DNA of 64,000 nt from Mycteria americana (GCF_035582795.1 NC_134365.1:210892387-210956386), one strand, 5' to 3'; positions 1-14,602 are shown, counted from the first letter of the stretch. The notes: generated by a model not told the origin, from the letters alone. Numbers and translations: made by a program.

Positions 1-3000
1 GGGGCTCTGTCAGTTTGTCCAATTAAAACACAGGTCCTCCACAGGCTTACAAGAGGCTTTCCCAAAAGCAGGAATCAAACATCAAACATTTAATGAGGAT
101 CAGAGATGAATACAGATTGAACATCAATTTTTTTTCCCCAGTTGCTGTATTGACGTTTCTACATCAATTCATTAAGACACCACCTTTCCAAAGCCCTTCC
201 AGGTTCAGAGAATTGTTTAGACATTTGAAATAGACATCTGGGATACAGAAATATACAGGTAAAGTTAAATTTGCAGAAAACACTGAATTCACAGAACTAA
301 AAGGCCTCTTAGAAAAGTAAAACCTACAGAAAAAATTAAATGCTTTTTGAAGTAGATGAAGGCTGGGCAAACCTTTCAAGAGCACTAGATGAACTGCCCC
401 TGCTTGCTGTCCTTAAGACCAAGCACTTCTTTTAATTCTATGTGTAACTTGATTTATGGGAGTACTGCTATTCACTTCATCATGGTGATTCAAATCTGGG
501 AAACACTACACAAACTGAGGTCGTGGTCTTGCAGTGGTCCCTCTGCATGTGAGGGTCAGCGCACACACATGAAGCTGCAGGAAGTCCTGGGGCTTTGGAC
601 AAGGCTCTGTGCTGATCAGCTGCATGTGCTGTTGTGTAGCCCCTTCTTGGAAACTCAAAACGAACCCCACAGGGTGGCAAGACCACAGCTGGAGAAGGGT
701 GTAGAAAAGACAAGGGGCTACAGCTTGCAATATGGATCATAGGTTTGGCCACATTAGACCTTGCTTTTAACTTTGCAGTGGAGATAATGTCTGTCAGATT
801 GGCACACTACTGTTAAAATCAACAGCAAAACTTAAAACTGGCTAGTTGGATATAAACCCTGGAATTTCTAGCTGTACTTCCACTGTGGAAGGACCAGTGC
901 TATGGTCCTTTGCTATGAAGGACCAAATTCTAGGTCCTACACATTTTTCATAAAGCAAGCACCATGTCTGAGAGCCCTTATCCAAACACTGTGTACGCCA
1001 GGGCTATAAAACACCCAAGAGGGAAAGGATACTTACCTTCAAGAGGTGAATGCGATACTAAAACTCACTCAGACTCCAAATTCCTGCAGGCAGATTCGAT
1101 ATGGGAGAAGGCCCACCATGCTCTGCTGAAGATGAACACCACCCTACCCAGTTCTCCTCTGCCCCACACAACTTGCAGGGCAATGCAAATACCTGGTGCC
1201 AATCTTGATGTGCACAGCAAGAAAGGAGAATGGTGTTTCTTGGGAAGTTAGAAGAAATAGGACCAGGAGGAGAGGTAGGATAGAGGCTGCGCTTGCCACT
1301 CCTCCAGTTGTGCTCTTATGGGCGAGAGAATGCGTAGGTCACGTTTCAGTCTGTGAATTTTTATTTGGACTGTATCACTCTAAATATCCCTCTGGTGGGA
1401 ATTTCAGGCAAGGATTTTGTCACCGGATAAAACTGGAGGGTCTCCTGTTCTCCAAATCAAGTTTTGAGAACATACGAAAAAGGTAAGATAATTCAAGTTT
1501 ATTTTTCCTTAAACATTGCAGCCCTGGCGTGTCCTGTGAGATACGGCTTCCTGGGCAGTGTCGAGTCCACCCCGTCACCATTCTTCACAAGATGCTTTAG
1601 GGACAGATGTTCCCGAACGCCCCTTCCAGACACCCAAATTGCAGAGAGCTTTTAATTATCTACTCTCTAGCACCACCTAAGCGCAGCCCCAAGTAACACA
1701 GGCCCGCGCTACTCTTTCAGAGCATGCCTTTCCCCGCACCCTGAACGAGAGTCTCCCAGTGTCACCAGAAGTGTCCTCACCAGGAGATGCAGACTGCCAC
1801 CAAGCACCATCGCCTGCCACTTGCCAGTCAGACAGGCACCTCCCCAAGTGGCTGGTGGCCTTTGGGCCCTGGCAAGGCACCTGCAGCCCGTTCCAGGTCA
1901 CCGTGCACCAGGTGCCTCTGTTAAGGTTGTTGGGAGGTCTTCTGCTCTCAGTGATGGTGCTGCATGACCTCCTCCATCAGCCACCTATCCACGCTGCACT
2001 ACTGCAAATTAGAGGCAAAAAATAAATGAAGTTTCCATCCCTGATGTGTTTGGAGCAGTTCCTAAGTCCTCCCAACACACAGGCTGAGGTGGGGAGCTAG
2101 GGCCAAGGCTATAACTGACGCTGTGACGTCCATGGTGCTCCAGGAGGAAACCACCCATGGTGCATGTGCAAGGGTCTGAGCTGTGACTGCCCTGAGTTAC
2201 CCGCACTTGCTTACGTGGGAGACAGCATAATTACACCACCATTGCTCAATCATGGTCTTTATTTGAAAGGCAACGTGCCTAAAATGCTTCAGCAGTCATT
2301 CTGCAGGGCTGGATGGACTTGACCCGATTTGCTTCAGTGCTGCGTATTCCCAGCTGCCCCGCAGGTGCCATGTCCAGATATGGGAGCCAACATGGGCAGC
2401 GAGGCTGCCCATGGCAAAGAGTATCAAGCCTGTCTCTCCAGAGAGACCCCGTGGGCAGCCCCTGCTCAGGCCTTCTGGCAAACCCAGAGAGAGCCTACCT
2501 CAGTGGTAGAAAAAGAGGGTTCTGGTTTCAGTAGCTCAGTTAAGACCATGTGAGGACACGGCTGTGCTGACAGGGCAGGTCAAAGTAAATTCTTTGCACC
2601 AAATTTACACCAAATGAAATGGAGAGGCGCTCAGGTGATCCACATAAAAAGAGCTGTTGAGACTCAAGTGTAGATATTTAAATAGTCCATTTCAACTAGA
2701 CCAGCTTAATCATGCTTAATTATTGCCTTGTTTAATTATTACTCATGCTTAATTCTATTTACGTTCACACCTAATCTGTACATATCACTACTTCTGCATC
2801 TTAGGACAGTGACCGAATTGGAGATGGAAGACAGGCTTGAGCGCCTGGGGCATCCCAAGATTTGGGATGACAAAACCTTACGCTATTCTGGTAACGGTGA
2901 GGAGAAAATCAAAACTCACAGGGAAAAAAGGGAAGACACAAGAGTCCCTTTGTGTCTTTTCCCCTTTATGAGATTGTTTTCATTCTGCACACAGCAGATA

Positions 3001-6000
3001 GATGTGCCATTTGCTTTCCTGAATTCTGCAATAGAAATTATTCACACTGCTAATAAGCAATAGTGAAAAGTACCATGGATCAGCAAAGTAGAACTAGAGT
3101 ATCTTGGAAAATGGTGAGATGATTATTACATCTGATAAAATCTCCTTTGATATTTTCTTTGTATGGTGTAACACTAACCAGGCCCTTTTCTAGACAACAG
3201 ACAATAACTTCAGACATTGATGTGAGGTGAAGGGTTATGTGAATGACTGACCTTCTGGTGTCCTGGTCAAACTGGAACACAAATATTTTTATTTAATCAG
3301 AAATGCATCATTATTTTGCTAGTATTACTTTGTCTTTGTTCTCTGAAATTAAAGCCTGCTTTGTTCTGTGGAGTTAACATTTCAAAGTAAAAGAAATGGG
3401 CATCCAGTTATTCTCCTCCATCCCACCTCCCCAGAAGTGTCCACATTTGACCTTTTGAAGTTTTTGATAATAGATTTACCTACTGGGTGATGCCTGGGAT
3501 TCTTTAAGCCTCTTTGATTTATAGAGCTGGACTATAAAATCTGAGAAACAAGCCTTCAAGTGACAGATATGCAGCTTTCTGGGAAAGGCAGCTTGCCTGT
3601 GTCACTACACACAGCGTCTCCAAGGTCCCTGGAGACACGCACCGACTGCGCCAGGCTGGAAATCCCAACCTAGTAGTTGTAGTAAAAGTGAGGTGTGGAT
3701 GCAATCGTTGTCTTCCTTCGGTCTCTGGGAAGGTCTTGATGGCAGAACCACACCAGAAAGCCTTTGTAGCCAACTCCTACAAGATTTACTTCTAATTTTG
3801 CAGGATTTGAGTAAGTTTTCATGGCTGTCACACCTGCCCTGATTGGTGCCATAGCTGCTTCTCTGGGTCAAACAGTTTTTCTTGGCATTACTTGTGGTGC
3901 AAGAATTGCAGCTAGTGTTGATAATCAATGCCCCAGCATCTTAGGCATAATCTGCAGGCAGGTGCATTGAGTATGATGAACTGGACAAAGAAGGAGGAAG
4001 GAAGACAGAGAGACAAAAATGCTAATGAAGAGCTCAATGAATTGCAGTGGTCACATAATGTGTCCTGCTACTGTAGTGCAAGCCTGCAGCAACTGTCCCT
4101 GTGCTGGCTGTGCCCTGTGCTCTTGCCACACCTTCTGGAAGGGATAAAGGCCACCTCAGAGACTCAAGAAAGTGAAGATTTTTTTTCTCTGTTTTGCCAT
4201 AAACTTCCTAGAAAAAAGCAACTTCGTGCTTTGGTTTCCCATTGAAAGAAAATGGGGGTATTGCACTCTCTGTAAATACAGAAGAAGGATGTAACATCTT
4301 GGAAGAGTTTTAATGCCACATAGCGAAAGCCCGTTTCATTTCTGACACTGAACAGTGCCTTGTGGATGAATGCAACTACCCGGCTATCCCCACTCCGGGG
4401 TGTGCTTTGAGTACCTCCCATTTGATAAAAGCTGTTTCCAAATGTCTCCCTTCTACTAAGTGTCTGTGCATCCTCAGATACACATTTCTGCATCTTTTGA
4501 GGTTGTGTTTCACTTCATTTCATTTTTTTCTCTTTTCCTAACCCCCAAAACCACAGACCAAAACCACAAGGAGACTCAGGCAATCTAGATAGCTTAAAAA
4601 GTGGAGGAATGCTGACAGACCAGGACTGCCCATGGTCTCTCCTCTTACAGCTATTGATTGATTTAGGGTAAGAGAAGGGCTTTTTGTTCTGTGCCTCTTC
4701 CAAAAAAATAAAAGGCAAAAAGAAACCACTGACAAACAAAGTGCAGATTTGGCCAGGTTCTAGTTCAGATGCTGAAAAAGACTTTTTTTCACTTTATATG
4801 GATGCAAGGAATGTTTTTACACATGGAGACCTCCCAACGAATGTTCTTTTCACTTCCAGAAGACCAAAATAAAGTAAGCCTGGACCACCAACTTCATGTG
4901 AAAGAGGAGGGTCCAGCAGGATGTTACCTATTTTTCTTCTGTACCTGTGCCTGGTGTACGCTTCTGTTGCTGGTTCAGAAGCCTGCAGCTCTTCCCTGCT
5001 CTCTGCCAGCTGTTTGCCAGCTCACTGCATCGACCAAAAGCATCTCAAGGCAGTGGTGAGCAGCCTCCACAGCCCTCCGACCCTGCAGATGCAATGCCCT
5101 GCAGTCCCTGTTAACATTTCTTTGCTGAATTTTCTCCCATGATTTCTCGCAGGATGAAATTACCTCTCAAGTGCTATTGCAGGTCTGGAATCTCTGTGAA
5201 TTTTTAACTCTGGTGGTTTTTATCTTTTCTTCAGCAAAAGACAAGGTCAAGCATTTTGTTGAGTCCAAAAAGACATCAAAGGAAAAGGGCAAGGGGAAAA
5301 AAAAAGCAAACCCTCTGTATAAAGCATTTCAGAGTAGTCGTGCAGCATATTAGAGAGCAAAAGGAGCTTTCTGGCTCCTATCTGGCTGTTGTTGCAATTG
5401 TTAATGTGGTTTTGTTCCATTATTAATGACACCAGAAAGAGAAATCAGGCCTTCCAGACAAACCTGAGAGACTCTCAGACGGCAAAGAGAAGGAAGGGGG
5501 GAAAAAAAAAAAAACTTAAAATAATGGAAATAAGCAAAGGGAAGGGGAGGGGAAACAATATACTGAGCATGTAGCAATAAAAATCTGTAGGTGTCTATAG
5601 CACTGTAGGGATGGTGAACCGAATCTTTTGCAAAGTTTGCAAATCATTCCCAGAGCCTGCTAGTTTAAGGGCACTTTGTAATTAAACCAGGAAAAACTAA
5701 TTTCTTACAGCCTGTACTATATTGCTTGATACATTCGTGTTTCCTAGAACTGCTGTTTGACAAGCAGAGGAAAATAAAACCAGAAAAGCAACATTAATGG
5801 CTGAAACGTTTGTAACCTGGAGCGGCGTATCATTAGCCTCATCTGAATGTGGTTGGACAGGATTTCAACAAAAAGCTTTTTTAGGAAAATACATCATGCA
5901 TATGCCAAGATAAGTAATCTCAGGATTAATGCTCCAGTCTGGCTTTCCTGTAAAGTTACTCCGAGTTAGCTACCAAACCAGCATCCCTGCAGAAGAGCCG

Positions 6001-8400
6001 GGCAGGGCGCACCCCTTTGCTCCCACTCGGCAGAAACAGCTCCGCTGCCAAAGCCTTGCGCTGATGCCCAAGCACCGAGGCCCAGGACCCACCACCAGCT
6101 CGTCAGCAGCATCGTCTTCAAACCCCCTCCCCAACAGAAGGAGGGATCTGCTGAAGCTCATCCCCCATTGCATTTGGGGTGCTGGGGGGACTCAGAGGGG
6201 CCAAGCATCAAGGTTAAATTTGGTTAGACTGGCCGCTAATCAATAATACAGCTATCATCGGTACTCCTTGAAGTCAAGCGATTCGCTCTGCAGTCACTTG
6301 TTGATGGGCCTGCAACACCAGCCCCTGCAGTGCTGCTCATCGCGGCCACGCTCCTCCGCAGGCTGCTAGCGGGGAGCCTGCCTCGAAAATCCCCCCTGCC
6401 CTCCGCTGCTGCGCTGCCCTGCCGGCGGGCTCCCACCCTGCCCAGAGTGCTCACCCACTGCTGCCGCTTCACACCCCGGTGCATTTCTGCTTAAGAGAAA
6501 CCCCCTGCCTTGCAGAGGGGATGTCTGCAGCACAGCGGGAGAAAGGGTTGCTTGCAATGGGCTCTCAGGGAGAGAGGAACCAGCCAGCTTTCAGATAAAT
6601 GGGGTCTATAAAAATCTGATTATATGCTTTCTTAATACTGGGAATTTTGTCATGTGTGTCACTGTATTTCTTGAGGTGCTGTTTATACTAAAAAAACCCA
6701 ACCTCGAGACATTTTACAATTTTCCCTGTAAAAAGAAGGAATCTGAAAGCTCTTTGCTGTTAATTATTGATGCTGAAAACAAACACCCGTTTCATATCCC
6801 AGGACTGAACATTTGATCTATGCTGCAAAGCCAAAACTGCCAATATTTGGGAAGAACTCCAGGCCTGGATTTCAATTTCATGACTAACATCTGTCTTTCC
6901 AATAGAGTGGATTAAATCAATTCAACCAGTGTGATACATTTTAGATTACTCAAAGTTCAATTAATTTCATATGAGCGTATGTCCCATATGTTGTGCTGCC
7001 AAAACAGGTCACTGGGCCAAGAGCTCAAAAATAATTTAAATAAAGGTTTAAAGACCTGAAAAAAGAAAATTACATAAATTTACATGACCATGAGACCTTC
7101 TTTAATGCTTTGAGGAATAAAACTGCCATCAAGCAATAGGGTCAGGAAGAAATTTTGCCACTGGGGATCTCATTTTCAGCAGGGACCCAGACACGATGTT
7201 GGCCTGACGCAGCAGAGGGGATTTGGCAAAGCACAGGAGCAGCTCAGAGGGTGGAGGGGAAGCACTTTGTAGGCTGCCTTTGCAGATGAAGTGCAACCGT
7301 GCTTTCGGGCACCCCCAGCTCCACATCAGGCTGCAAAACCTACGAGATCAAATATTCGGGCAGTATGCCTTCCCTGACCTCTCCTCCCCCTGTCCCTTCA
7401 CCTGACTCCCATTGCTGAAGCTTCAAGAGATGCACCAGAAGTCAGGGAAGCTGGAGATTTTATTGCACCCTGAATAAAAGATGGACCCTGGACTCCATGC
7501 AGATTGCACCCTCTCTTGCCAAGGCCTGACCTAAGTCCTATGAAGTGGAGGTGTGCAAGCAGGAAACCCTAATGACACACGGAAGCTTTCACCTGGCTGC
7601 ATGTGACAGCATCACACTTGTTGGACAGCCCCAGCAGGAGCAGGTCCCCCGCAGCCGAGCCCCAAGCAAGCCCAGCCCCACTCCTGTTTGGGCCCCTGCC
7701 CACGGCCGTGCTTCGGCCACCCACACCCCCACGGGGCTCACTTGTCATCCTCGTAGACAACCAGTGCATAGGGAAACCTGCACTAGTCCATACAGGGCAG
7801 TGGGAGACGTGGCTGCCCAGCGCAGCGGGCTCTGGCAGACCCCAGCTGTCCCTCCTTGTGTGGGGAGTTGCCCTTTCCTCCCACGCACCCTGAGAAGCCT
7901 GTGCTGACGAACAGACTGAGATGTCTCTCTTTTACCCACAGCCTACTAGAGAAAACCTGAGGAGAAGGAAACTTGAGGAAGAGGGGGAAAAGAGCCACCC
8001 CAGCGTGTAACCCTTTTGCCGGTCAGAGGGGCGGCTCTCCTGGGGGTGCATATGGCCTCTGGCAGCATCCGCCCCTGAGCGAGGGTGAATTTTCAGGATT
8101 GGGGCACTCGCGTGTTTTCTAATCATGTTTCTCCCTAACTCACACTGTCCCATGCTTTCTGAAAGAAGAACAAGCATTTCTGGGGACCGCCTCTGGACGA
8201 CAGTGGAAGGGAGAGAGGAGCACCCAGTGCTTGTGCTGGGCACGGTGGGATGGGAACCGGGCTCACTTTCCAGCGTGGTCATCTGAGATGACCCCTGGGG
8301 ACACAGAGACGCTGCTGCCCAGCCCCGCCATCTCGCCCGCAGCATCGCCAGACCCCTCGGGGCAATAAAGTCATTTCTAACACCCCGCAGGGAAATTTCC
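1..8400. other. Intergenic region with no recognisable gene
   Basis: I find no exon with protein similarity that I recognise on either strand. All open frames are short, lack matching splice sites and do not resemble known proteins. In human the next gene on this side of VSTM5 is HEPHL1, and no multicopper oxidase motif is visible here. The segment 5600-7100 is AT-rich, has few repeats, and could hold conserved regulatory DNA, but this cannot be told from one sequence. A poly-A tract lies near 5501-5514. No CR1 copy was recognised. Confidence 0.6.
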
Positions 8401-8439
8401 CCGGCGGGTACGTGTTCCCTGAGCGATCACACACACACA

Positions 8440-9480
8440 AAAAGCACCCTCGCCCGAGTGTCCCCATCCCTGGGCTCGGTTCCTCCGCTCCGGCCGGGGC
8501 TCCGGCGGGGCCCGGCTCTCTCCCCCGCCGGGAAGCTGCACGGCCGGGCAGGGCTGCGCGGCCCCGCCGGCGGCCCATTAGCGCTCATTTCCTGGCTGGG
8601 GCGATGGCAGGCGGCCGGCAGCGCTCTCCCGTCCTCAGCCAATTGCATCTTCAATCCGCATCGGAGGATCGCGGGGTGTGAGGCGTGGGAGAGCCCGGGG
8701 GCCGGTGCGCGGCCGGCGCCGGGGGGCGGGAGAGGGAGGAGGGGGAAGAAGAGGAGGGAGAGGAGCGAAGAAGAGGCCTGGGGCGGGCAGCCCCCGGGGT
8801 CGGGTCGCGCTGGCCGGCCCAGCCGCTTAAATGCGAGCCCTGGGGCATCGGCTTCTCTCTGATGAGACCGCTCCAGGGCTGCCGGGGACGGGGCGTCGTC
8901 GTGGGGACCGTCACCCTCTGCCTGGCCGCCGGGTGGGCTCTGCAGAGTAAGTGTTCCTTTCTCCCCTCCGCTTCCTCCCCCGGCCCTTTCCTCCTCCTCC
9001 TCCTCCTCCTCGCCGCGCTACCCCCCGCTCAGCCCCCGCGCCCGGCACCTGCGCGGGGCGGTGCGAGGAGCCCGGCCGCCCCTCCACGGGCTCCGGCCCC
9101 GGCCGCAGCCGCCCGCGCTGCGCTGCCGGCAAGCGGCGAGAGCTCTTCCTAACCCGGCCTTAACCGGGAGCGCCCGGAGAGCGGCTGGGAGCGGCTGGGG
9201 ACGGGACTTAGGGGGGCTCAGGCAGGCATCGCTGCTCTCTGCAGGCTGGGAATGCTCTGGGAAGGCTCGTCCCCGCTCCGGCTGCGCGGAGGGAGCGGGG
9301 GAGCTGAGCGGTGCCAGCCCGGGGCCGCAGCCCGCCCGCCCGGGCGGGGAAGCGCGGCGGCGGGGGGACGAGCCCCACGGCCGCTCCCGGCGGGGGGGGC
9401 CCCGAGCAGCCGCCGTTCCCCCCTGCTTTCCCAACAGCGGAGGGGACAAGGCAAGGAGGAGGAAACAAATCCCGGTTAAC
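8440..9480. promoter_or_regulatory. CpG island over the VSTM5 promoter and first exon
   Basis: Very GC-rich sequence dense in CpG, with a short CTC/CTCCT repeat near 8990-9015. It covers the VSTM5 start codon at 8862 and the first splice donor at 8947. No clear TATA box is seen close upstream, so this looks like a TATA-less CpG promoter. Long open frames on both strands here come from base composition and are not genes. Confidence 0.8.
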
Positions 9481-12400
9481 CAGCCCGAAGGGCTTCGGGT
9501 CACGCTGGGAAAGGCGGCGGTGAAGAGGGAAGCTGGATTTCAACCCAGCACCCCACGGGGGGCGAGTGGGGATGGGGCAGCACGCAGAGAGCCGGCCCGT
9601 GCTCTCCGAGCGAGGGCTAGAGGAGGCTGCAGCCAGCGCCCACGCCTGGGAATTGGGGTGGACAGTGCCACCAGTGGGTTTGGTTTGGCCACGTCACGCC
9701 TTCTCCTTCATCATCAAGGTGACACACAAGCAGCACTCCGAAGGGTGGAGGAACCGTCCCCAGAGGCTGAGAGCTCCTGCGTGGAGGCTCCTCGCTGCCA
9801 GCCCTGTCCACCCGCTGCCCAGCACGCTGCAGGCCCGGCTGCGTTGCTACGGCCAGGTCTGGCACACAGAGCCACGCTTCCAGCTTTGACTCTAGGCGAA
9901 GCGAACGCTTTGGAGCGCAGCAGCGTGCCAGGGACAGCAAACTTGCCGCACTTGGAGCGGCAGCGGTACCCGTACCCTCCTCTCTGCCGTGCGTGTTCTG
10001 CTGGGCATGAAGGGTCTGGTTTTGTAACCAGCAGAGCGCAGTGGCCTTGCGCAGGGCACTGCGGACGGGTGTGATGTTTGCTCTCAAGGCTGATGCCGCT
10101 CTGTTTGGATTCGACCGGTTCAGATGATCTAGGCGGACTGCCGTATTCAAAATATTCTTTGAATGATTAGATATTGCATTGCCTTTTTTGGCTTTGTGTG
10201 CTGGATATGGACAGAAGACATTTGCAACTAATTTAATGGAAGGATTTTTTTTTTTTTTTACATTTACCTTGCAATCACATATTCAAAACAAAGCCATGCC
10301 TTTATCAAAACATGGAAGGGTCACTGTGGTAAGACACTCAGCTCCTCTCTGGTCAGAAACAGTGCAAAAGGCCTTTAAATAAACACACGGAGCAGAAAAC
10401 AATTAGAACGATTTGAAGCGATTACCAGAGGTTCCCATCTGTTCTGTTTCTCTAGCTGGCACAAACCCCCTTTTCACAGCTCTGGTTAGTCTCTCCTGCA
10501 CACAGGCTGAACGGCAGACCACAGCCTAGCTGAGGATGCGCTGGGCTACCCGGAAAGCGTGTTGTCCCTGCAAGGGGACTGGGCAGCACGAGCATGACAA
10601 GATGCCCATGAAGGGGGAATCCCAGGAGTGTTATCTTGGAAAAAGCCTAGGTCCTATCTGGTTAAAAAAATATAGAGTGGCTGGGGCTTTCTCCTGTGCT
10701 GGTCCCATAGGTGAGGACCTGGGAATCAAACTGGCTTCTCGAGCTTCCCTGCCTGACCTTGACCAGCAGAGTTTCTGAATGCTGCTAGAGATCCCAAACA
10801 CGGCAAAGTCGGCTTGTAATTCATTTACCCCTCTCTCCCCATTTGTGGTTGTTCTGGGGTTTTGGCCATGGAGGGTTCTTATTTTTTGATAAGATTTTTA
10901 AAAAGAATTTATTTCCCTTGAAGATTTTTTTTGCTTTGCCTTTTTTAACGCTTCTTTTCCCTGAAGACTCAGCAGAACCTCCAGGAGCATCCCCAGGGGT
11001 CCTGCTTTGTGCTCCTTCAGTGTAGCTGTGGGTCTCGTCCTCCCTCCCCGCTGGGTTACAGACATTTGCAGCTCAGCGCTGTTTTTTCAGTTCTGCTCTT
11101 GCAGTCAGGCTGTTCTCAGAGGAGAGCGGGTGAGCTGCTCCAAGCCAAACCAGGAAAAGGCATTCAGTGGTGAGGCTTACTCTGTGCTTTACGTGCCTTT
11201 TGTCTGGTTTGATTTTTGTGGGTAGATAACAGGATTTCAGCCTCTAGCCAAGTGTCTCAAACATGCCACTAATTATAAAAAAAAAAAAGTATGCCAATTG
11301 AAACTCAGATGTTTGGTGTTCATCCAAATCTTCATGCAGAAATACCCACACGCAAGCAGAAATTACTGGAGTTACACATTAAACTAAATGGTCAGTTCAG
11401 TTTCACAGTGTTATGAACAGCTCCCTAATCAAATCAGTAGGAACTAGGTGAGAATTAAATATTCTTTCACATGCATTTTTGCCTGGAAATCATCAGGAAC
11501 ATGAAGCCCCTGACTTTGCGTGAAACTGTGTACCTTTGATTACATGCGGTTTATCTGCACTGGCATATAACTGGCTGCTTTTACAAAGCTGTTGTCTCAA
11601 ACGTTGATTACGCATCCGGAAAACATGATGAAGTCCTTGCCAAGTCTTCACATACTTAAGCCTGCTACAGTTCTTGCTTTTGGGGGATGGTAATTAATTA
11701 ATATAATAGGTTACCTTGGCCATGGCGATTAAACTTTCCATTTAAATGCAGGATTTTAAAGGAAAGCCAGTTACTGATGAATACAAAAAGCATTGCTCAG
11801 TTTTCAGGAAATGTTATGCTCCCTTACCCAAAAAGACTCTTCCAAACTCTCTCCTCTTAGGTACCGAAACACTGAAACACATGCAATTACTTGTCCTGTA
11901 TGGTGGAAACGTTTCTCCTGACTATTACCGAATAAAAATGTGTATTTAGTCTTAAATTTAAGTATGTGTGTTCCTTTTACGGTCAGCAGAAAGAAAGAGA
12001 AACTGCAAAGCATAATCCATCCTCTGTTAAAACAGACCACTGAGATAGGTGGGATGAATCACGCCCCAGAGGTCCCATCCTGCCCTGGACAGTTGGTGCA
12101 ACATCACCTCCACACTCATCACCCTCCTTTGTCTTTCAGCTCCTGGAGGAGTATCGTTAGTTGTCCCACAACCCAACATCAACGCAACAGTGGCACAAAA
12201 CATCCTCCTCTCAGTTGAATACTCTTGCAGAGGCATTGCCACCATTGAGTGGAAGCATGTGTCAAGCTGGGGCACCACCAAAATTGTTGAGTGGAAAAGT
12301 GGAAATTACGTCAACATATCCACGGTCTACAAGGACAGAGTGACTACTTTTGAAAATGGCTCTATACAGCTTCTGAACGTGGGCATGAGAGATGCTGGCT

Positions 12401-14338
12401 ACTATTTTATCACTGTAACAGAAGAGTACGGAACCAACACCTACGGCACCATCATAGTCAATGTTTACGGTACAAACGAGATGGGAGTTCTTGGCTTTAC
12501 CCTGTGTTTACACATTAATCTGCTTGTAATCAATTTTATAATAATTTTTTTTCCTGTCCTCCCTGCAGAGGTTATCTATGAAGATCTGCATTTTGTAGCG
12601 GTTCTCTTTGCGTTTCTCGCTGCAGTATCTGCCATTTTGATCTGCTTCATGTGGCTGTGTAATAAATCTCTGCATCTATTCCAGAAGATGACGACGCACA
12701 AACTAACAGGTATCTCTCTAAGAATGCAGTCAAGGTATAGGGTTTTGAAGTCTGAATTTTGAGCCTAAAATTCACTTGTGATTTGAGCCATAAAGGTGCT
12801 AAGCAGGGACACTGAAAAACAAGACTGGAAGGGCTCAGTTCAGTTATCCTGTTCAACATTTTACTAGAAGAGGCAACTGAATAATAGGTATTTAGTTGCA
12901 GAACAATCCACAGGACATCTACCTTATACATTTTACATCAGAAACCACAGAACACTTCCCAACATTGCTAACTGCAAAACTTAGGGAGAAAAGGCCAAAG
13001 CCGCAATAACCCCCCCATCAGAGGGCATGAGTTAAAGTCACAGACCCTCAGGGTCTGCACCAGAAGGGTATCTCCTAGGGGAAAATACTCGAATGGCCCT
13101 TGGGAGTGGCTCCCACCTCACTTCATGGAGAATGGCACCTCTTCTTCTCCTCTCAAACCCCCCTTTCATCTGTCCTCACGTTTGATCCAGTTGCGGACTT
13201 CAATGAACACTGACTAATATCAAAAGCAGACTCCTAACATGCGCCAAAGACACCAGTCTGAAAAGCAGATCGAGGGCTGCACTGAAGGGAACATTCACAT
13301 ATTAGAGAAGAAACTTCCAAGCCACAGCCAGGGACGTACAGCCTAGGCAGCAAGACAAGGTGCCACGCTACGGGCCTGGGCTCAAGCTCTGGGCACATCC
13401 TTGGAACAGGACGTTTCTTTTACCACTTCAAAACATTTCAAGGCGTTTACCTCCCTTCTTTGTAAATGCAGATCCACTAGTGGTTTCTTGCCCTGTAGGT
13501 AAAAGGTCTGTATTTCTTCTCTAATAAGCGCTGCTTAAGCTGTTACATTACAACAAGCAGCCTAAGTATCAGTATTTTACTAGACCAACACAGATACGCA
13601 AGAATCCTAAGCCTCATGGCCCAGGCTTTGTGTCAACTCTGCAAAACCTGATACGAGAAGAGATTAATTTGGCTCGAGCTGTCTCTTCCTTTCTGCCGCT
13701 CACCTACAGCTCTAAGGGCTAGTGCTGTTTTCATGGTACACACACCGCTCACAAGCTTCTGTAGCTACTGAAAATTTTCCTATCATGCCAGAATATACAG
13801 GCTTTTATTTGGATAAAGCCTCTCCTTCCTCCAGTTAAAGCCCATCTTCCTACAGAGTCAGAGTTTTATGAAGTCTGAATCAAATACGCTTATTTGGCAG
13901 ACTTCAGGAAAACCACAGTTCTGGAGACGTGTTGTCATCTCCCAGAACATGATCCAAAGCAGGGATCTAACTTCTGCTGCGATTCCACCTTAGAAGAGCC
14001 CTCCTTTCAGAAGTCATGAAGAGAGGTATAAGGACTGGCCCTATGGACTTTAGTTTTCATAGTGCCTTTAGTCTTGCATTGGAAGAAACCAGCATCACTT
14101 TAAAGATTGTGACGGACTTTTTATGCAGTTAAATATTTTGAAAAGATGTATTTAAAACCTAATTGTAGATGAGTAAGCTTGAGCTAATATTAAAAAGTTC
14201 AAAATGTCTCAGCTATTAACACAGCGTTGTTAGTTTTGGAACACTGGCCTTCCAATCCATTTGACAATCAATAATAATATCCTTTTATTTGCAGCAAGTA
14301 CAACTGAAGAGATTGAATTGGAAACCATTGAGTGCTAG
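8862..14338 (+). CDS. VSTM5: V-set and transmembrane domain-containing protein 5 (4 coding exons)
   Basis: Exons by splice signal and phase: 8862-8946, 12140-12469, 12569-12709, 14295-14338, giving 199 residues (human about 200). Residues 1-28 form a signal peptide. A single V-type Ig domain follows, with the B-strand Cys58 (VEYSCRG) and W66. The usual F-strand cysteine is absent: the motif reads DAGYYF, as the human protein also has a non-Cys residue there. Likely N-glycosylation sites are N43, N87 and N101. A membrane helix spans about 147-169 after the conserved IYEDLHFVAV. A short cytoplasmic tail ends TTEEIELETIEC. The family is a type I membrane protein reported to promote membrane protrusions and dendrite and spine formation in neurons. 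Exon 1 lies in a CpG island, and intron 1 is 3.2 kb. The start was chosen because MRPL plus the signal peptide matches the mammalian protein. Confidence 0.97.
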
Positions 14339-14596
14339 CCAAGGACTGTCTCATAACAAAAATAACAATTCTACCTCAGGAGAAAGTATTGGCAAGGAAA
14401 GCGAGAAGAAACCTAAAAGGTAAAATGTTTGTGACTACTGTACAAACAACCTGACTTGCAAAGCTAATTAGACATGAAAGCAGCAGTGTCTGATGGAGCT
14501 GTTTTGACCTGTTAAGATTTCGGCTTTGCTAGCCAAGGTCAAAGTAAAAAAGAGTATGCTTTCATGCTGAGCGCGAACACATTTTTGTGGCTAATT

Positions 14597-14602
14597 AATA
14601 AA
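14597..14602 (+). terminator. Polyadenylation signal, VSTM5 (proximal)
   Basis: AATAAA about 260 bases after the VSTM5 stop codon. A second AATAAA at 15452-15457 could give a longer 3' UTR; which one is used cannot be told from sequence. Confidence 0.45.

Noticed and set aside
389-742. 117-codon frame near the window start
   Set aside because: No protein similarity, no codon pattern or splice sites that suggest a gene.
9018-10150. Long overlapping open frames on both strands, up to 337 codons
   Set aside because: They lie in the GC-rich VSTM5 CpG island and intron 1, rich in Ala, Arg, Gly and Pro in every frame, with no domain and no splice support.
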